A stretch of DNA of 64,000 bases from CAYMUN01 sp964393835. GTDB lineage: Bacteria > Patescibacteriota > Saccharimonadia > Saccharimonadales > UBA4665. The DNA lies in contig CAYMUN010000004.1 of the NCBI GenBank assembly GCA_964393835.1, forward strand, positions 8,425 to 72,424. The letters run 5' to 3'. Below, piece by piece: positions 16,851-25,255 of this stretch. Position numbers and translations under genes: made by a program. A model generated the notes under the pieces. The model did no database searches. It had not been told where the DNA came from and worked only from the letters and a program-made list of their open reading frames with translations. Within the stretch, counting starts at the first letter, position 1. Each line of letters begins with the position of its first letter.

Positions 16851-16956
16851 CTGCTCCGATGAGCAGGAGGCTTAAAAGGATCAATAGATCATTCAAGGGG
16901 CTCCTGCTCGGGAGGCTTAGTGATTGCTGTATCGGACTTTTCTCCTGATAGGAGAA
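16851..16956 (-). promoter_or_regulatory. Structured mRNA leader with mutually exclusive helices
   Basis: In the minus-strand leader of the 507-aa gene, GAGCAGGAG (16901-16909 on the plus as CTCCTGCTC) can pair with CTCCTGCTC (plus 16861-16869) in a 9-bp helix. The same downstream arm can instead form a local 6-bp hairpin, CTGCTC-atcg-GAGCAG (plus 16851-16866). A further hairpin TTCTCCT-n3-AGGAGAA lies at 16940-16956, and TAAGCCTCC is repeated twice. The alternatives bear on the region just before AGAGGTG and the start codons. This looks like a regulatory leader; the ligand or protein is unknown. Confidence 0.45.
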
Positions 16957-17064
16957 TTCACCGTTGCGGCACAGTTCCCGGATTGCACGGGATTCCAGCA
17001 TCTCTTTGTTAACTCGTACTTCTAGTAGTGTACCAGGCGACCGCTACGCTAGATATAGTAGTTA

Positions 17065-17751
17065 TTACTGCATTCGGAAACTTTGGAGGGTGGCATAAAA
17101 GGCGCTGTAGTCGGGGTTAAAAACCTGATTGGTGTACGTAAAAAAGAATTTATGGATCACGCCGGTAGACTGGTTTTTGAGTAGCACCGTGTTGACACCG
17201 TCACTGGAGCTGGTGCCGATAACGTCGCGGTGTTGATTAAACTGGTCGCATAGGAAATTTATGCTTTGCCATTTGGCTGGTACGCCGACCTGACCAGGCT
17301 GTGGTGTCAGTCCCCGCGTAAATGTCGAGCAATTCTCAGAAGTGCTGCTGTCGACCTGCAGGCGATCAGTCTGACCCTCTACGATCAACACCCGGTTGAC
17401 GGCGAAATTCACCGGGATGGTATCCTCAAAAATGGTAATCTGCTGGCCTTTGCTGCCGCCAACGCTGGTCTGCCAGCCAAAGGTCTGGTATGGCCCGGGT
17501 GGACGTGGCACCGGTTGCCAGACGACCGGTAAATCCAGGCTGAAATCCGCTTCTTCGTAATGCTTGGTCTTGGTATCGTAGGTAACTTTGCTGGTTCGGG
17601 GCGTCGATTTGGTGATAACCGTTTTAGGTGCCAGCTTAGGCCGGAGAAATAAGATAAGTCCGAGCACCAAGATAGTTACAAACAGCAGCACGATGAGCCA
17701 GAATATCAGTCGTCGATGCTTGCTTTTACGATGTTTGCCTAGGCTGTACAT
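17065..17751 (-). CDS. Membrane-anchored outer protein, unknown function
   Basis: 228 residues. A basic N terminus (GKHRKSKHRR) precedes one helix (LIFWLIVLLFVTILVLGLILFL). An outer domain of about 185 residues follows, with LDLPVVWQPVP, GQQITIFEDTIPVNFAVNRVL, and two cysteines (ENCSTF and FLCDQF) that could pair. The end SAFYATLQSFRMQ is typical of lipoprotein-like domains that resemble PsbP/LpqN folds, though I do not claim that. It starts 6 nt after the stop of the lexA-like gene, so the two are likely co-transcribed. Confidence 0.72.
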   Translation of the reverse strand: MYSLGKHRKSKHRRLIFWLIVLLFVTILVLGLILFLRPKLAPKTVITKSTPRTSKVTYDTKTKHYEEADFSLDLPVVWQPVPRPPGPYQTFGWQTSVGGSKGQQITIFEDTIPVNFAVNRVLIVEGQTDRLQVDSSTSENCSTFTRGLTPQPGQVGVPAKWQSINFLCDQFNQHRDVIGTSSSDGVNTVLLKNQSTGVIHKFFFTYTNQVFNPDYSAFYATLQSFRMQ

Positions 17752-17757
17752 GAGGCT

Positions 17758-18234
17758 CTATTCGGCAGGTTGGCGCTGTTTGAGCGCCGAGAGACGCGGC
17801 ATGAAGCTCTGGGCCGCTCCCTCGAGACCCAGTACTTTGAGGGCACCGATTAGCACATAGAGATGATCGAGACTGTTTTCGACCAGTTCGCCGCCGGCGG
17901 CCTCGATTTGGGCAAAGGCATGCTCGACTTTTTCGACCAGCCATTTTTCTTCGCCCGGCGCGATCTGGTTAGATGTGATTTTAGCCGGTTCGGCGGATTC
18001 CAGGACTTCTAAGGAGCGGGCTGATTTGTCGCGCTTGCGTAAATGACCGCGTTTGATCAGATTGCCGACGTGCAGCGAAACAGTTGCTACCGACGTATAG
18101 TTCAAGCCCGTCATGATCTCGCGGTAGCTCGGGCTGTAGCCGTGCTCGGCGATAAAGCCGCGGATAAATTCCAGCAGCTCTTTCTGCTTTTTAGTTGGAC
18201 GAATCGTTGCTCCGTCCGTTTGCTTTTCGTTCAC
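17758..18234 (-). CDS. LexA-like winged-helix regulator without the peptidase domain
   Basis: 158 residues. Residues about 12-75 are the LexA DNA-binding winged helix: TKKQKELLEFIRGFIAEHGYSPSYREI and TSVATVSLHVGNLIKRGHLRKRDKSARSLEV. LexA would continue with the S24 peptidase (Ala-Gly cleavage site, Ser/Lys dyad). Here a short helical tail (EEKWLVEKVEHAFAQIEAAGGELV) follows instead, so self-cleavage is not possible. The start is GTG 18232-18234, chosen because the predicted transcript begins there. A palindrome that resembles an SOS box sits in its own promoter, pointing to autoregulation. It could act as a damage-insensitive repressor or with another effector. Confidence 0.85.
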   Translation of the reverse strand: MNEKQTDGATIRPTKKQKELLEFIRGFIAEHGYSPSYREIMTGLNYTSVATVSLHVGNLIKRGHLRKRDKSARSLEVLESAEPAKITSNQIAPGEEKWLVEKVEHAFAQIEAAGGELVENSLDHLYVLIGALKVLGLEGAAQSFMPRLSALKQRQPAE

Positions 18235-18240
18235 ATAAGC

Positions 18241-18268
18241 ATTATGTCACGAATGTATGTTCGTGCAA
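18241..18268 (-). promoter_or_regulatory. Promoter of the LexA-like gene with SOS-box-like operator
   Basis: On the minus strand TTGCAC (18263-18268) and CATAAT (18241-18246) have a 16-nt spacer. CACGAA-N6-TTCGTG, a perfect 6-bp-arm palindrome (18248-18265), fills the spacer and part of the -35. Read as CGAACATACATTCG it differs at two positions from the Bacillus-type SOS consensus CGAACRNRYGTTYC. The predicted transcription start falls on the GTG start codon, so the mRNA would be leaderless. Confidence 0.75.
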
Positions 18269-18279
18269 AATTGTAGGAC

Positions 18280-18909
18280 TTACTTGTTTTTGGGATGATA
18301 TTTTGACTGTGCTTCTATAGAATCTTGCTCAAATGTTCCAGCACCATTTAATACCTTGCCCTTGGGTACGACAATACCCCTGGCCAAACCAGTACCTTTG
18401 AGGAGGCCAGCCCTCAAATCCGGATCAGAGGATTGAAAATCTTCTCCTGCCTCCAAGGTGCAATCTTGAACCGTAATCGGCCCAATAACCTGAGAGCCTG
18501 AACCTAAAGTTGTTCTTCCAATTATTTGAGCACCATTGATATATCGCCCATTATCCCCCACTGTAATTTCTGCATCAGATCTATTGGCTTTAAGACTGCA
18601 CCCGCCATCTCCAAACTGGTTATCATCTCCAACTGAAACTTTACCCTCCTCAGCCAAAATATATGTGTTTGGGTAAAATGCATTCGCATTACCTACAACT
18701 ATTACGCCGCCTCTATTCGCTTCTATGGTTACGTTAGGGTAAAACAAGTTATTGTCGCCCAACACCACCGACTTACTAATTAGGGTAGAGAAAGGATCAA
18801 GAAACGTATTGCCTTGCTCTGACAATCGTAGAAGCTCCGATATTCTGTGAAAGCCACGAGACTCTCTCTGTTCATCAATTTTGTGTAACATATACTGCTC
18901 TGTAGACAT
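18280..18909 (-). CDS. Left-handed beta-helix (hexapeptide-like) protein
   Basis: 209 residues. After about 30 helical residues there are repeated short turns with the [LIV]-G-x-x pattern: LISKSVVLGDNNLFYPN, VIVVGNANAFYPNTYI, VSVGDDNQFGDGG, ITVGDNGRYINGAQIIG, RTTLGSGSQVIGP. This is the fold of hexapeptide acyltransferases and gamma-carbonic anhydrases. No clear acceptor-binding domain or catalytic His triad is visible, so the activity is open. It lies 8 nt downstream of the FAD oxidoreductase gene on the same strand, and both are AT-richer than the surroundings. Confidence 0.75.
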   Translation of the reverse strand: MSTEQYMLHKIDEQRESRGFHRISELLRLSEQGNTFLDPFSTLISKSVVLGDNNLFYPNVTIEANRGGVIVVGNANAFYPNTYILAEEGKVSVGDDNQFGDGGCSLKANRSDAEITVGDNGRYINGAQIIGRTTLGSGSQVIGPITVQDCTLEAGEDFQSSDPDLRAGLLKGTGLARGIVVPKGKVLNGAGTFEQDSIEAQSKYHPKNK

Positions 18910-18917
18910 GCTATCTC

Positions 18918-20057
18918 CTATTCTCTGCCCTGACCAATAATATCCATAGGGCGTGGTGCAATCATATCATCGTTCATTCTATTGTAAATCATACGGGTTA
19001 CTACATCTGTGACATAGGGTGCTTCGGTCATCTTGCCCGGCAAAACACAGATATGGTTTGGTACAGGCTCTGAAATGGAAACATTCAAAGATCGAGCAGC
19101 TGCGGACTTTTCAACCAAATCTGTTTTTATGCATGCAATAGCAGTGCCTTTTTCTATATCAACATCACGAAAAAGCCTCTTCGTTGCTCTATATATATTG
19201 CTCACTCCCATTTCAACCGGCTCATAGTCTGGTTCCTCACAGACAAAAGCGTCTTCGTTTAATCCTACTATGCTGTGACTGCCGTGGTTCATCATTGCTG
19301 CTTCATGCGGATCCAGATAAAACACAGAAGATTTACTGAGCCTAGGCAGTATCATGAGGTGGCTTTTCCAGTACCTTAAAGGAACCGCAACTCCAAAGTT
19401 TTTAATAAAAAGGTTCCTGACTCCATAGCCTGCCGTGTATATAAAAAGTCTGGAGTTTAAAGTTTGTGTTTCCCCGTCTTTCTTAATGTAAGCTTCGTCT
19501 GGGCTGTGAAACAACAGCTCAGTTCCGGGCAGAATAGTTGCGCCGGCATTTTCGCTCGCTGTCAGCAGTTTTCTATATAACAAACGAGTATTGATACCGA
19601 CGTCATTAACCTGGAACACTTCCGTTGCATCATCCGTTCTTACATTTGGTTCCAGTTCTGCCAAATCTTTCAGCAATACCCGTCTGTGGAGTACGCCTGC
19701 CTCCTCCCACCTTGAAATAATTTCATCGACATTCTCGGGATTCCTTACAAGCGCAAACGAAGCAAGATCCATGTCTTCAACTGCTTCAGGAGCAAAACCC
19801 TTTATCTGTTCATGCCCGTATATGCAGCGCCTTGCAACCTGAATCGCATTTTCCCTGTCGCTGATTGAGGTTGCGTGATACGTCCCTCTATGTAGCCAGC
19901 CTTCATTGCGTGTGGATGGGCCACCCGCTAACTTTGGTTCATTTTCTATAAGTGCAGTCCTGATCCCTAGATCAGAAAGCTTTTTTGTCAACATTAACCC
20001 AGCTACTCCAGCTCCTGCCACCGTTACGTCGTATGAGATTGCTGATTCTTTAAACAT
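18918..20057 (-). CDS. FAD-dependent oxidoreductase (DAO / LhgO-like)
   Basis: 379 residues. The dinucleotide-binding fold is at the N terminus (VTVAGAGVAGLMLTKKLSDLGIRTALIE, glycines near 15-20). STRNEGWLHRGTYH resembles the FAD-loop NSGVIHAGIYY of L-2-hydroxyglutarate oxidase and other D-amino-acid-oxidase family members. GYGVRNLF and the final IGQGRE region are consistent with the second FAD contact. The substrate is not predictable. It precedes the beta-helix gene and is divergent from the aldo/keto reductase 98 nt away, suggesting the three act on related substrates. Confidence 0.82.
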   Translation of the reverse strand: MFKESAISYDVTVAGAGVAGLMLTKKLSDLGIRTALIENEPKLAGGPSTRNEGWLHRGTYHATSISDRENAIQVARRCIYGHEQIKGFAPEAVEDMDLASFALVRNPENVDEIISRWEEAGVLHRRVLLKDLAELEPNVRTDDATEVFQVNDVGINTRLLYRKLLTASENAGATILPGTELLFHSPDEAYIKKDGETQTLNSRLFIYTAGYGVRNLFIKNFGVAVPLRYWKSHLMILPRLSKSSVFYLDPHEAAMMNHGSHSIVGLNEDAFVCEEPDYEPVEMGVSNIYRATKRLFRDVDIEKGTAIACIKTDLVEKSAAARSLNVSISEPVPNHICVLPGKMTEAPYVTDVVTRMIYNRMNDDMIAPRPMDIIGQGRE

Positions 20058-20155
20058 GGCTACTCTGGTTAACGCAGTTTGGAATTAAAGCATATCATAA
20101 ATTCATTATTAACCAATAGGCTCGACTTTAGGGAAAACCTGTGTACTATTCTAGT

Positions 20156-20935
20156 ATGTTAACAAACACTATTGAACTTGGTTGCGGCCTTATTGGCATC
20201 GGACGTCCTTGGGGTGTCAACGAAACGGCCGTACCGTCAGAGCACGAAGCATTTGCTTTTTTAGATTCAGCATTTGCTCAATCCATCCGCTACTTTGATA
20301 CTGCACCGGCATACGGTTCAAGTGAAGCCAAACTAGGTAAGTGGTTGACCACCCTATCAGAACAACAAAGGGATGAAATTACAGTAGCTACCAAATTCGG
20401 TGAGAACTGGTCAGATCAAGATTATACGGCTTACACAGCTCATAGCTATGGAAGTTTGGTGAGAAGCCTAGACCAAAGTGCTACTCGCTTGAAAAAAATT
20501 GATGTTTTGCAGTTGCATAAAACTACTCCGGAGTTTCTAAAAAGTGACGATCTGAAAAGAGCATTGCAGTATGCAAAAGGGCTGGGCATTACCACATTTG
20601 GAGCAAGCGTAAGCGATCTTGAAACCGGCGAATTAGTTTGCCAGGACGATCAGTATGAAATCTTGCAACTACCACTCAATAAAGATAATCCTACTTTCAT
20701 ACCCCTTGTTCGAGAAGCTATTGCTAGAGGCAAAACAGTTATAACTAATAGACCTTTTAATATGGGGGCTGTCCTGGAAGGTACAACAAAAGATCGAGCA
20801 AAGCTTCAGCGAGATGCATTTAAGTTTATCCTACACCAAGGCTTTACGGGTATTATCCTTACTGGCACTAAATCGCCCGAACATCTAAAAGAAAATATCG
20901 CAGCATATAACGAAGCACGCGACGTATTGAGTTAA
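20156..20935 (+). CDS. Aldo/keto reductase family protein
   Basis: About 259 residues from ATG 20156 (a frame start at 20141 adds MYYSS and is less likely). The AKR catalytic tetrad is visible: Asp and Tyr in RYFDTAPAYGSSE, Lys in VATKFGE, His in DVLQLHK. The TIM barrel continues to LTGTKSPEHLKENIAAY, where the NADPH phosphate-binding region normally lies. It is an intracellular NAD(P)H-dependent reductase of a carbonyl, often sugar-derived. It faces the FAD oxidoreductase gene head to head. Base use is AT-rich like its two partners. There is no Shine-Dalgarno, and TACTAT lies about 8 nt before the ATG. Confidence 0.87.
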   Translation: MLTNTIELGCGLIGIGRPWGVNETAVPSEHEAFAFLDSAFAQSIRYFDTAPAYGSSEAKLGKWLTTLSEQQRDEITVATKFGENWSDQDYTAYTAHSYGSLVRSLDQSATRLKKIDVLQLHKTTPEFLKSDDLKRALQYAKGLGITTFGASVSDLETGELVCQDDQYEILQLPLNKDNPTFIPLVREAIARGKTVITNRPFNMGAVLEGTTKDRAKLQRDAFKFILHQGFTGIILTGTKSPEHLKENIAAYNEARDVLS

Positions 20936-20954
20936 TTACTTCTCTTTAGAGTTA

Positions 20955-21353
20955 CTACGCTGTTTGGGGAAAGACCCAGTATTTGTACCAGAGGTAGCTC
21001 CAGATGGTAAAGAAGCCGGCCGAGACAAAAAAGCCGATGTACGGCGTGATGCCGGCGGCGTTCAGACCATAGATAATAAGATAATCCAGGATGAAGCCGA
21101 TGGTTTCGATGAAAATATAGCGTCTGACGTGCTGCATCTCGCTGAGCTTAAGCCGGTCACTGTTAAAGGCCCAGTAGCGCTGCACCAGGTAGTTCAGCGT
21201 CCAGCCGATAGTATCAGCGGCCATTTTGGCCCACAACCACCACCAGCCAAAGACTGAATAGCAGAGCGCGAAGATGGCGTAGCCACTCCAAAAATAGAGG
21301 CTGCCGCCAGCCATATATTTACCAAATTGGATGGCTGTCTTACGTTTGGTCAT
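20955..21353 (-). CDS. GtrA-family membrane protein
   Basis: About 132 residues from ATG 21353 (MTKRKTAIQFGKY); the frame is open upstream to 21410. Four membrane helices with the GtrA pattern: GGSLYFWSGYAIFALCYSVF, an internal DTIGWTLNYLVQRYWAFNS, ETIGFILDYLIIYGL, and TIWSYLWYKYWVF. GtrA proteins are thought to flip or carry undecaprenyl-phosphate-linked glucose or similar lipid sugars in surface glycan decoration. It overlaps the end of the O-antigen-ligase-like gene by about 14 nt, so it should be translated from the same message. Confidence 0.87.
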   Translation of the reverse strand: MTKRKTAIQFGKYMAGGSLYFWSGYAIFALCYSVFGWWWLWAKMAADTIGWTLNYLVQRYWAFNSDRLKLSEMQHVRRYIFIETIGFILDYLIIYGLNAAGITPYIGFFVSAGFFTIWSYLWYKYWVFPQTA

Positions 21354-22665
21354 CTTGGTTGGCCTTGGGGTTTGGCGCCAGGGCGATGCCAGCCAATCCC
21401 CACCACACATAGGCTACGGTATCGTCGGCCCAGGCATGCGAGAGCAGGTTGATAAATGTCAGTCCGATGAGACTGGCAAACAGGCTGAGTGCCAGTGGAT
21501 CGGCTCGCCTGAGCCACAGTAAATAACCGACACCGGCGTTGATAAGCATGAATAGCACCAGGCCCAGCCAGCCGGTTTCCTGGCCCACTTGTAAGAAGTA
21601 ATTTTCGGCGATCCGGGAGGGGTGTGGTTGGTTGTAGACACTGGCCGGGCCGGCCGTGCCCGGGCCGCTGCCGAGCGGGTCACGGATCAAGTCATGGGCC
21701 CCACTTCGGAGGGCCGCCAGGTGATTAGCATTCGAGGTAGATTTCACGCTGGAGTGGGTTTGGGTGTGAAAGACAAAGTTTTCAAAATGCCGGTTGTTTC
21801 GTAAGTTGATAGTCAGGCAGGCGGCTACTACGAGCAGGCCGGCGGCTACGAGCAATACTACCTGTTTAGCCCGTTGAGTACGGAGGTTAAGCAATAAAAT
21901 AACCCCGACGCTTAAGCTCGCGCCGATCCAGGCACTGCGCGAAAAACTGAAAAACAACGTGGCCAGGGTGGCTACCAGTAACAAAACCTGACGCCAGCTA
22001 CGCTTAGTACTAAGCAATAGTACGCTCAGCAAGCTCAAAGGAATCAATAAGTAGGCCCCGAGTGGATTAGCGCCCCGGAGCGTCGAGGCAATCCGGATAT
22101 AGTGGCGGTTGTGATTGATAGTTTCAAATGGTGCAATAGTGTTGGATCCGTAGCCAAAGTGACGCAAAAAATCATCAGGCAGTACAAAGACTTGTAGCAG
22201 ACCAAAGACCACGACTATGACGGCTGGCCAGTAGACTAGCCACTGCCAGTGAAGGCGCAGCCGGGCCAGGCGCAGCGCCGCTGCCCAGGCTACCAGAAAA
22301 AACGCCACGAAGCGCAAGTTACTAATCAAACCGTAGCCCATGGCTTTGGCCGTTACATCGCCCTGGTTGAGCGCTAGCAGGCCCCAGACTAGGTTTAGAG
22401 CCGCATAGGCAAAGATGACCCAGACTAGACGCCGTGACAACGTATGTGCCCGGATTTTATGATCAGTGGCCAGTAGATATAAGACACCGACAACGCACAG
22501 CGCCAGCAATAACTCCTTCCAGAGCCGTAGCGCCGTATAGTGTCCGACCAAGCTGGAACCCCAGACAGTTAAGAAGGCATGAAACGGCATGACCAGGATA
22601 ATAACCATGGTCAGACCACTTACCCATGACAAGACAGTGTACTTCAGGGCCGATACCTTCATCAT
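21340..22665 (-). CDS. O-antigen ligase/polymerase-like membrane protein (Wzy/WaaL family)
   Basis: 441 residues with about ten to twelve hydrophobic helices. A large outer loop near 280-345 contains the RGANPLGAYL and GSGPGTAGPASVYNQPHPSRIAENYFLQVGQETG segments. The Wzy_C signature of O-antigen ligases is recognisable as H-N-x-x-L-like NYFLQVGQETGWLG. It joins or polymerises lipid-linked oligosaccharide at the outer face of the membrane. In a cell without LPS the acceptor must be a wall, lipid or protein glycan. The divergent priming-transferase gene starts only 23 nt away, so promoters must overlap. Confidence 0.85.
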   Translation of the reverse strand: MMKVSALKYTVLSWVSGLTMVIILVMPFHAFLTVWGSSLVGHYTALRLWKELLLALCVVGVLYLLATDHKIRAHTLSRRLVWVIFAYAALNLVWGLLALNQGDVTAKAMGYGLISNLRFVAFFLVAWAAALRLARLRLHWQWLVYWPAVIVVVFGLLQVFVLPDDFLRHFGYGSNTIAPFETINHNRHYIRIASTLRGANPLGAYLLIPLSLLSVLLLSTKRSWRQVLLLVATLATLFFSFSRSAWIGASLSVGVILLLNLRTQRAKQVVLLVAAGLLVVAACLTINLRNNRHFENFVFHTQTHSSVKSTSNANHLAALRSGAHDLIRDPLGSGPGTAGPASVYNQPHPSRIAENYFLQVGQETGWLGLVLFMLINAGVGYLLWLRRADPLALSLFASLIGLTFINLLSHAWADDTVAYVWWGLAGIALAPNPKANQDDQT

Positions 22666-22688
22666 AATGCTACAATTTAGTATAGCTT

Positions 22689-24131
22689 ATGAAGAATAAC
22701 GCTTCGCTCGTCTACAATTTTTGCCTGATGATCGGCGACGGCTTGGCCATCACCGTGGCCTTTAGCGTGGCTTATATTTTGCGCGTTAGCCTCGACCACC
22801 AGCCGCTGAGCGCCAGTGTCCACGCCCACAATTACCTCACTATCCTGGTTAGCCTGCTACCTTTTTGGATCCTGATTTTTGGCCTGCTTGGCCTGTACAA
22901 TGCCCGGATTTATGACAAGCGCTTCAGCGAACTCGGCCGGCTGTTGATTGGCACGTTTATTGGTATCCTGTTTGTTATCAGTTACGGCTACATGACCAAT
23001 ACCGTGATTTTTCCGGCTCGTTTAGTCACGGTTTACGGCTTTGGCTTGGCTTTTTTCTTTGTCTTGCTGTTTCGAACGGTGGCCCGGGGCGTACGGCGTG
23101 AATTATTTAGCTACGGCGTAGGTATTAACAATGTCTTGCTGGTTGGTGACACCAGGAGTACCCAGCGCCTGATAGAAGCCTTGCGCCGTACTAAAATTAC
23201 CGGCTATAAAGTGGTTGGCGTGGTCGGCGGCGTCAAGCACCCTCTCAAAGCTGACACGCCCTACCGCCAATATGCCAGCTTTGAGGATGCTATTAATCAT
23301 CTCAAAGACCGGCAACTCCACACCATCATTCAGACAGAGCTGTACACCGCAGCCGAGCGTAATGACGAAATCCTGACCTATGCCCAAGAAAACCACGTCG
23401 CCTATCGTTTTGTGCCCGGCAACAGCGAGCTGTTTGTCGGCAAGATTGAAGTCGACCTGTTTCATGCCATCCCGATTATCGCCGTCCACCAAACGGCCCT
23501 GATTGGGTGGGGCCGAGTAGTTAAACGCCTGACCGATCTCGGCTTGGGTAGCTTATTGCTCGTTGTCGCCTCACCGTTTATGCTTGTGATCGCTCTCGCC
23601 GTCAAGCTGGCCGATGGCGGGCCGGTGTTTTTTCGCCAGGATCGGCTCAGCCGCTTTGACACCAAAGTCCGAATTTATAAATTTCGCACCCACAACCGGC
23701 GCTACAGCGGCATGACCCCCGAGGAAGCCTTCCACAAAATGGAACGATCAGAACTGATTCTCAAATATCGTGACAATGGGGATCACCTGCCAAAAGATCC
23801 GCGGGTGACGCGGATCGGGCACTTCCTGAGGCGTACCAGCCTTGATGAGCTACCCCAGCTGATCAATGTTGTGCGCGGCGATATCAGCCTAGTCGGCCCG
23901 CGAGCACTGGTGGCTTACGAGCTCGACCAGTCCGACCAAAAAAACCTGATCCTGAGCGTCAAATCCGGCCTGAGCGGCCTGGCCCAGATCTCCGGCGTCA
24001 GCGATCTGAGTTTTGCCGAGCGTCGCAAACTTGACCTCTACTATGTCCAAAACTGGAGTTTTTGGGGTGATCTAGTCATCTTGGCTAAAACTTTTTGGGT
24101 GGTGCTGTTTCATAAAGGTACCCGAGGGTGA
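22689..24131 (+). CDS. Polyprenyl-phosphate sugar-1-phosphate transferase (priming enzyme)
   Basis: 480 residues. Four N-terminal membrane helices (to about 125), a central Rossmann-like domain (NVLLVGDTRSTQRLIEAL) and a fifth helix (LGSLLLVVASPFMLVIALAVKL) precede the bacterial sugar transferase catalytic part. That part has DGGPVFFRQDRLSR, IYKFRTH, LRRTSLDELPQLINVVRGDISLVGPRALV and the final YVQNWSFWGDLVIL. The layout is that of WbaP/WcaJ/CpsE-type enzymes that move a sugar-1-phosphate onto undecaprenyl phosphate to begin glycan synthesis. The sugar is not readable. The stop overlaps the start of the next gene (GTGA). Confidence 0.93.
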   Translation: MKNNASLVYNFCLMIGDGLAITVAFSVAYILRVSLDHQPLSASVHAHNYLTILVSLLPFWILIFGLLGLYNARIYDKRFSELGRLLIGTFIGILFVISYGYMTNTVIFPARLVTVYGFGLAFFFVLLFRTVARGVRRELFSYGVGINNVLLVGDTRSTQRLIEALRRTKITGYKVVGVVGGVKHPLKADTPYRQYASFEDAINHLKDRQLHTIIQTELYTAAERNDEILTYAQENHVAYRFVPGNSELFVGKIEVDLFHAIPIIAVHQTALIGWGRVVKRLTDLGLGSLLLVVASPFMLVIALAVKLADGGPVFFRQDRLSRFDTKVRIYKFRTHNRRYSGMTPEEAFHKMERSELILKYRDNGDHLPKDPRVTRIGHFLRRTSLDELPQLINVVRGDISLVGPRALVAYELDQSDQKNLILSVKSGLSGLAQISGVSDLSFAERRKLDLYYVQNWSFWGDLVILAKTFWVVLFHKGTRG

Positions 24132-25252
24132 ACGCTCCGGCCAAACTAAAAGTCGCCATCGTTTGCGACTGGCTGACCGGCATCGGCGGCGCCGAACGGG
24201 TAGTCCTGGAGCTGCACCGGCTGTACCCCGAAGCTCCGATTTACACCTCGCAATATGATCCGAGCGGCATTCCCTGGTTTGACGATGCTGATGTCCGCAC
24301 CACCTGGCTGCAGACCTTGCCTAAGAGTCTAAAAAAGTTTTTGCCGCTGCTGCGGGCTTGGACGTTTAGTCGACTCGATCTTAGTGACTATGATCTGGTT
24401 ATTTCATCAAGCGGCGCCGAGGCCAAAGGCGTCAAAACCGGGCCCAGCACCACGCATATTTGTTATTGCCACTCGCCCACCCACTACTATTGGATCCGGC
24501 ACGACGAGTATTTAGAAAACCCCGGTTTTCCGTTTGGGCTCAACTGGCTGGCACGTCTCGGCCTCAAGCTACTGGTTGATCCGCTCAAACGCTGGGACAA
24601 GCATGCCGCTAAGCAACCTGATTACATGATCGCTAATTCGACGCATACCCAAGCCATGATCAAGCGTTACTACCGCCGGGACGCGACCGTCGTCTACCCT
24701 CCCGTCGAAGTTGATCGTTTTAAATTGCGGACGCCTGAGTCCTTGCGGCACGGCTTTGTGGTAGCTGGCCGCCAAACTCCATACAAGCGTTTTGACCTGG
24801 CGATCACTGCCTGCGAAGAGCTCAAGGTACCTTTAATCGTTATCGGCGACGGGCCGGATCACAAACGATTAGAAAAATTAGCCGGGCGCGGCACGACGTT
24901 TCTCAGCAACACCAATGACCAGGAGATTGTCGAACATTTTCAGTCGGCGCTGGGTTTTATCATGCCCAACATGGATGATTTCGGAATCGTAGCCGTCGAA
25001 GCCATGGCAGCCGGCACGCCGATCGTGGCGTATAATAAGGGCGGCTCCCTGGATTACGTGATTCCAAACAAAACCGGCCTGTTTTTTGACAAACAAACCG
25101 TTAAAAATCTGACCGGCGCGCTGGAAGCGACCATCGCCAAGTCCTGGAATTATCCGGCGATTGCCGAGCAGGCCGCCGATTTTTCCGTCCCGGCCTTTCG
25201 TAAAAACATCCAGGCCGTCATCAAAGATTATCTAGCTGAAAGGACAACCTAA
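24128..25252 (+). CDS. Glycosyltransferase family 4
   Basis: 374 residues of a GT-B retaining transferase acting on the lipid-linked glycan in the cytoplasm. N-terminal domain: DWLTGIGGAERVVLELHRLYP. A conserved CHSPTHYYW lies near 118-126. The C-terminal nucleotide-sugar domain has VVAGRQTPYKRFD, VIGDGPDHKRLEKLA and the E-x7-E motif in PNMDDFGIVAVEAMAAGTPIVAYNKGG. Mannosyltransferase-like by overall look; the donor is not certain. It starts at GTG 24128, overlapping the priming enzyme by 4 nt, so the two are translationally coupled, and glmS follows 3 nt later. Confidence 0.9.
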   Translation: MNAPAKLKVAIVCDWLTGIGGAERVVLELHRLYPEAPIYTSQYDPSGIPWFDDADVRTTWLQTLPKSLKKFLPLLRAWTFSRLDLSDYDLVISSSGAEAKGVKTGPSTTHICYCHSPTHYYWIRHDEYLENPGFPFGLNWLARLGLKLLVDPLKRWDKHAAKQPDYMIANSTHTQAMIKRYYRRDATVVYPPVEVDRFKLRTPESLRHGFVVAGRQTPYKRFDLAITACEELKVPLIVIGDGPDHKRLEKLAGRGTTFLSNTNDQEIVEHFQSALGFIMPNMDDFGIVAVEAMAAGTPIVAYNKGGSLDYVIPNKTGLFFDKQTVKNLTGALEATIAKSWNYPAIAEQAADFSVPAFRKNIQAVIKDYLAERTT

Positions 25253-25255
25253 ACT

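Noticed and set aside
16759..17001. An 80-codon minus-strand frame overlapping the start of the 507-aa gene
   Set aside because: Composition is dictated by the hairpins of the leader; no good Shine-Dalgarno and it overlaps a better gene in another register. Treated as leader RNA.
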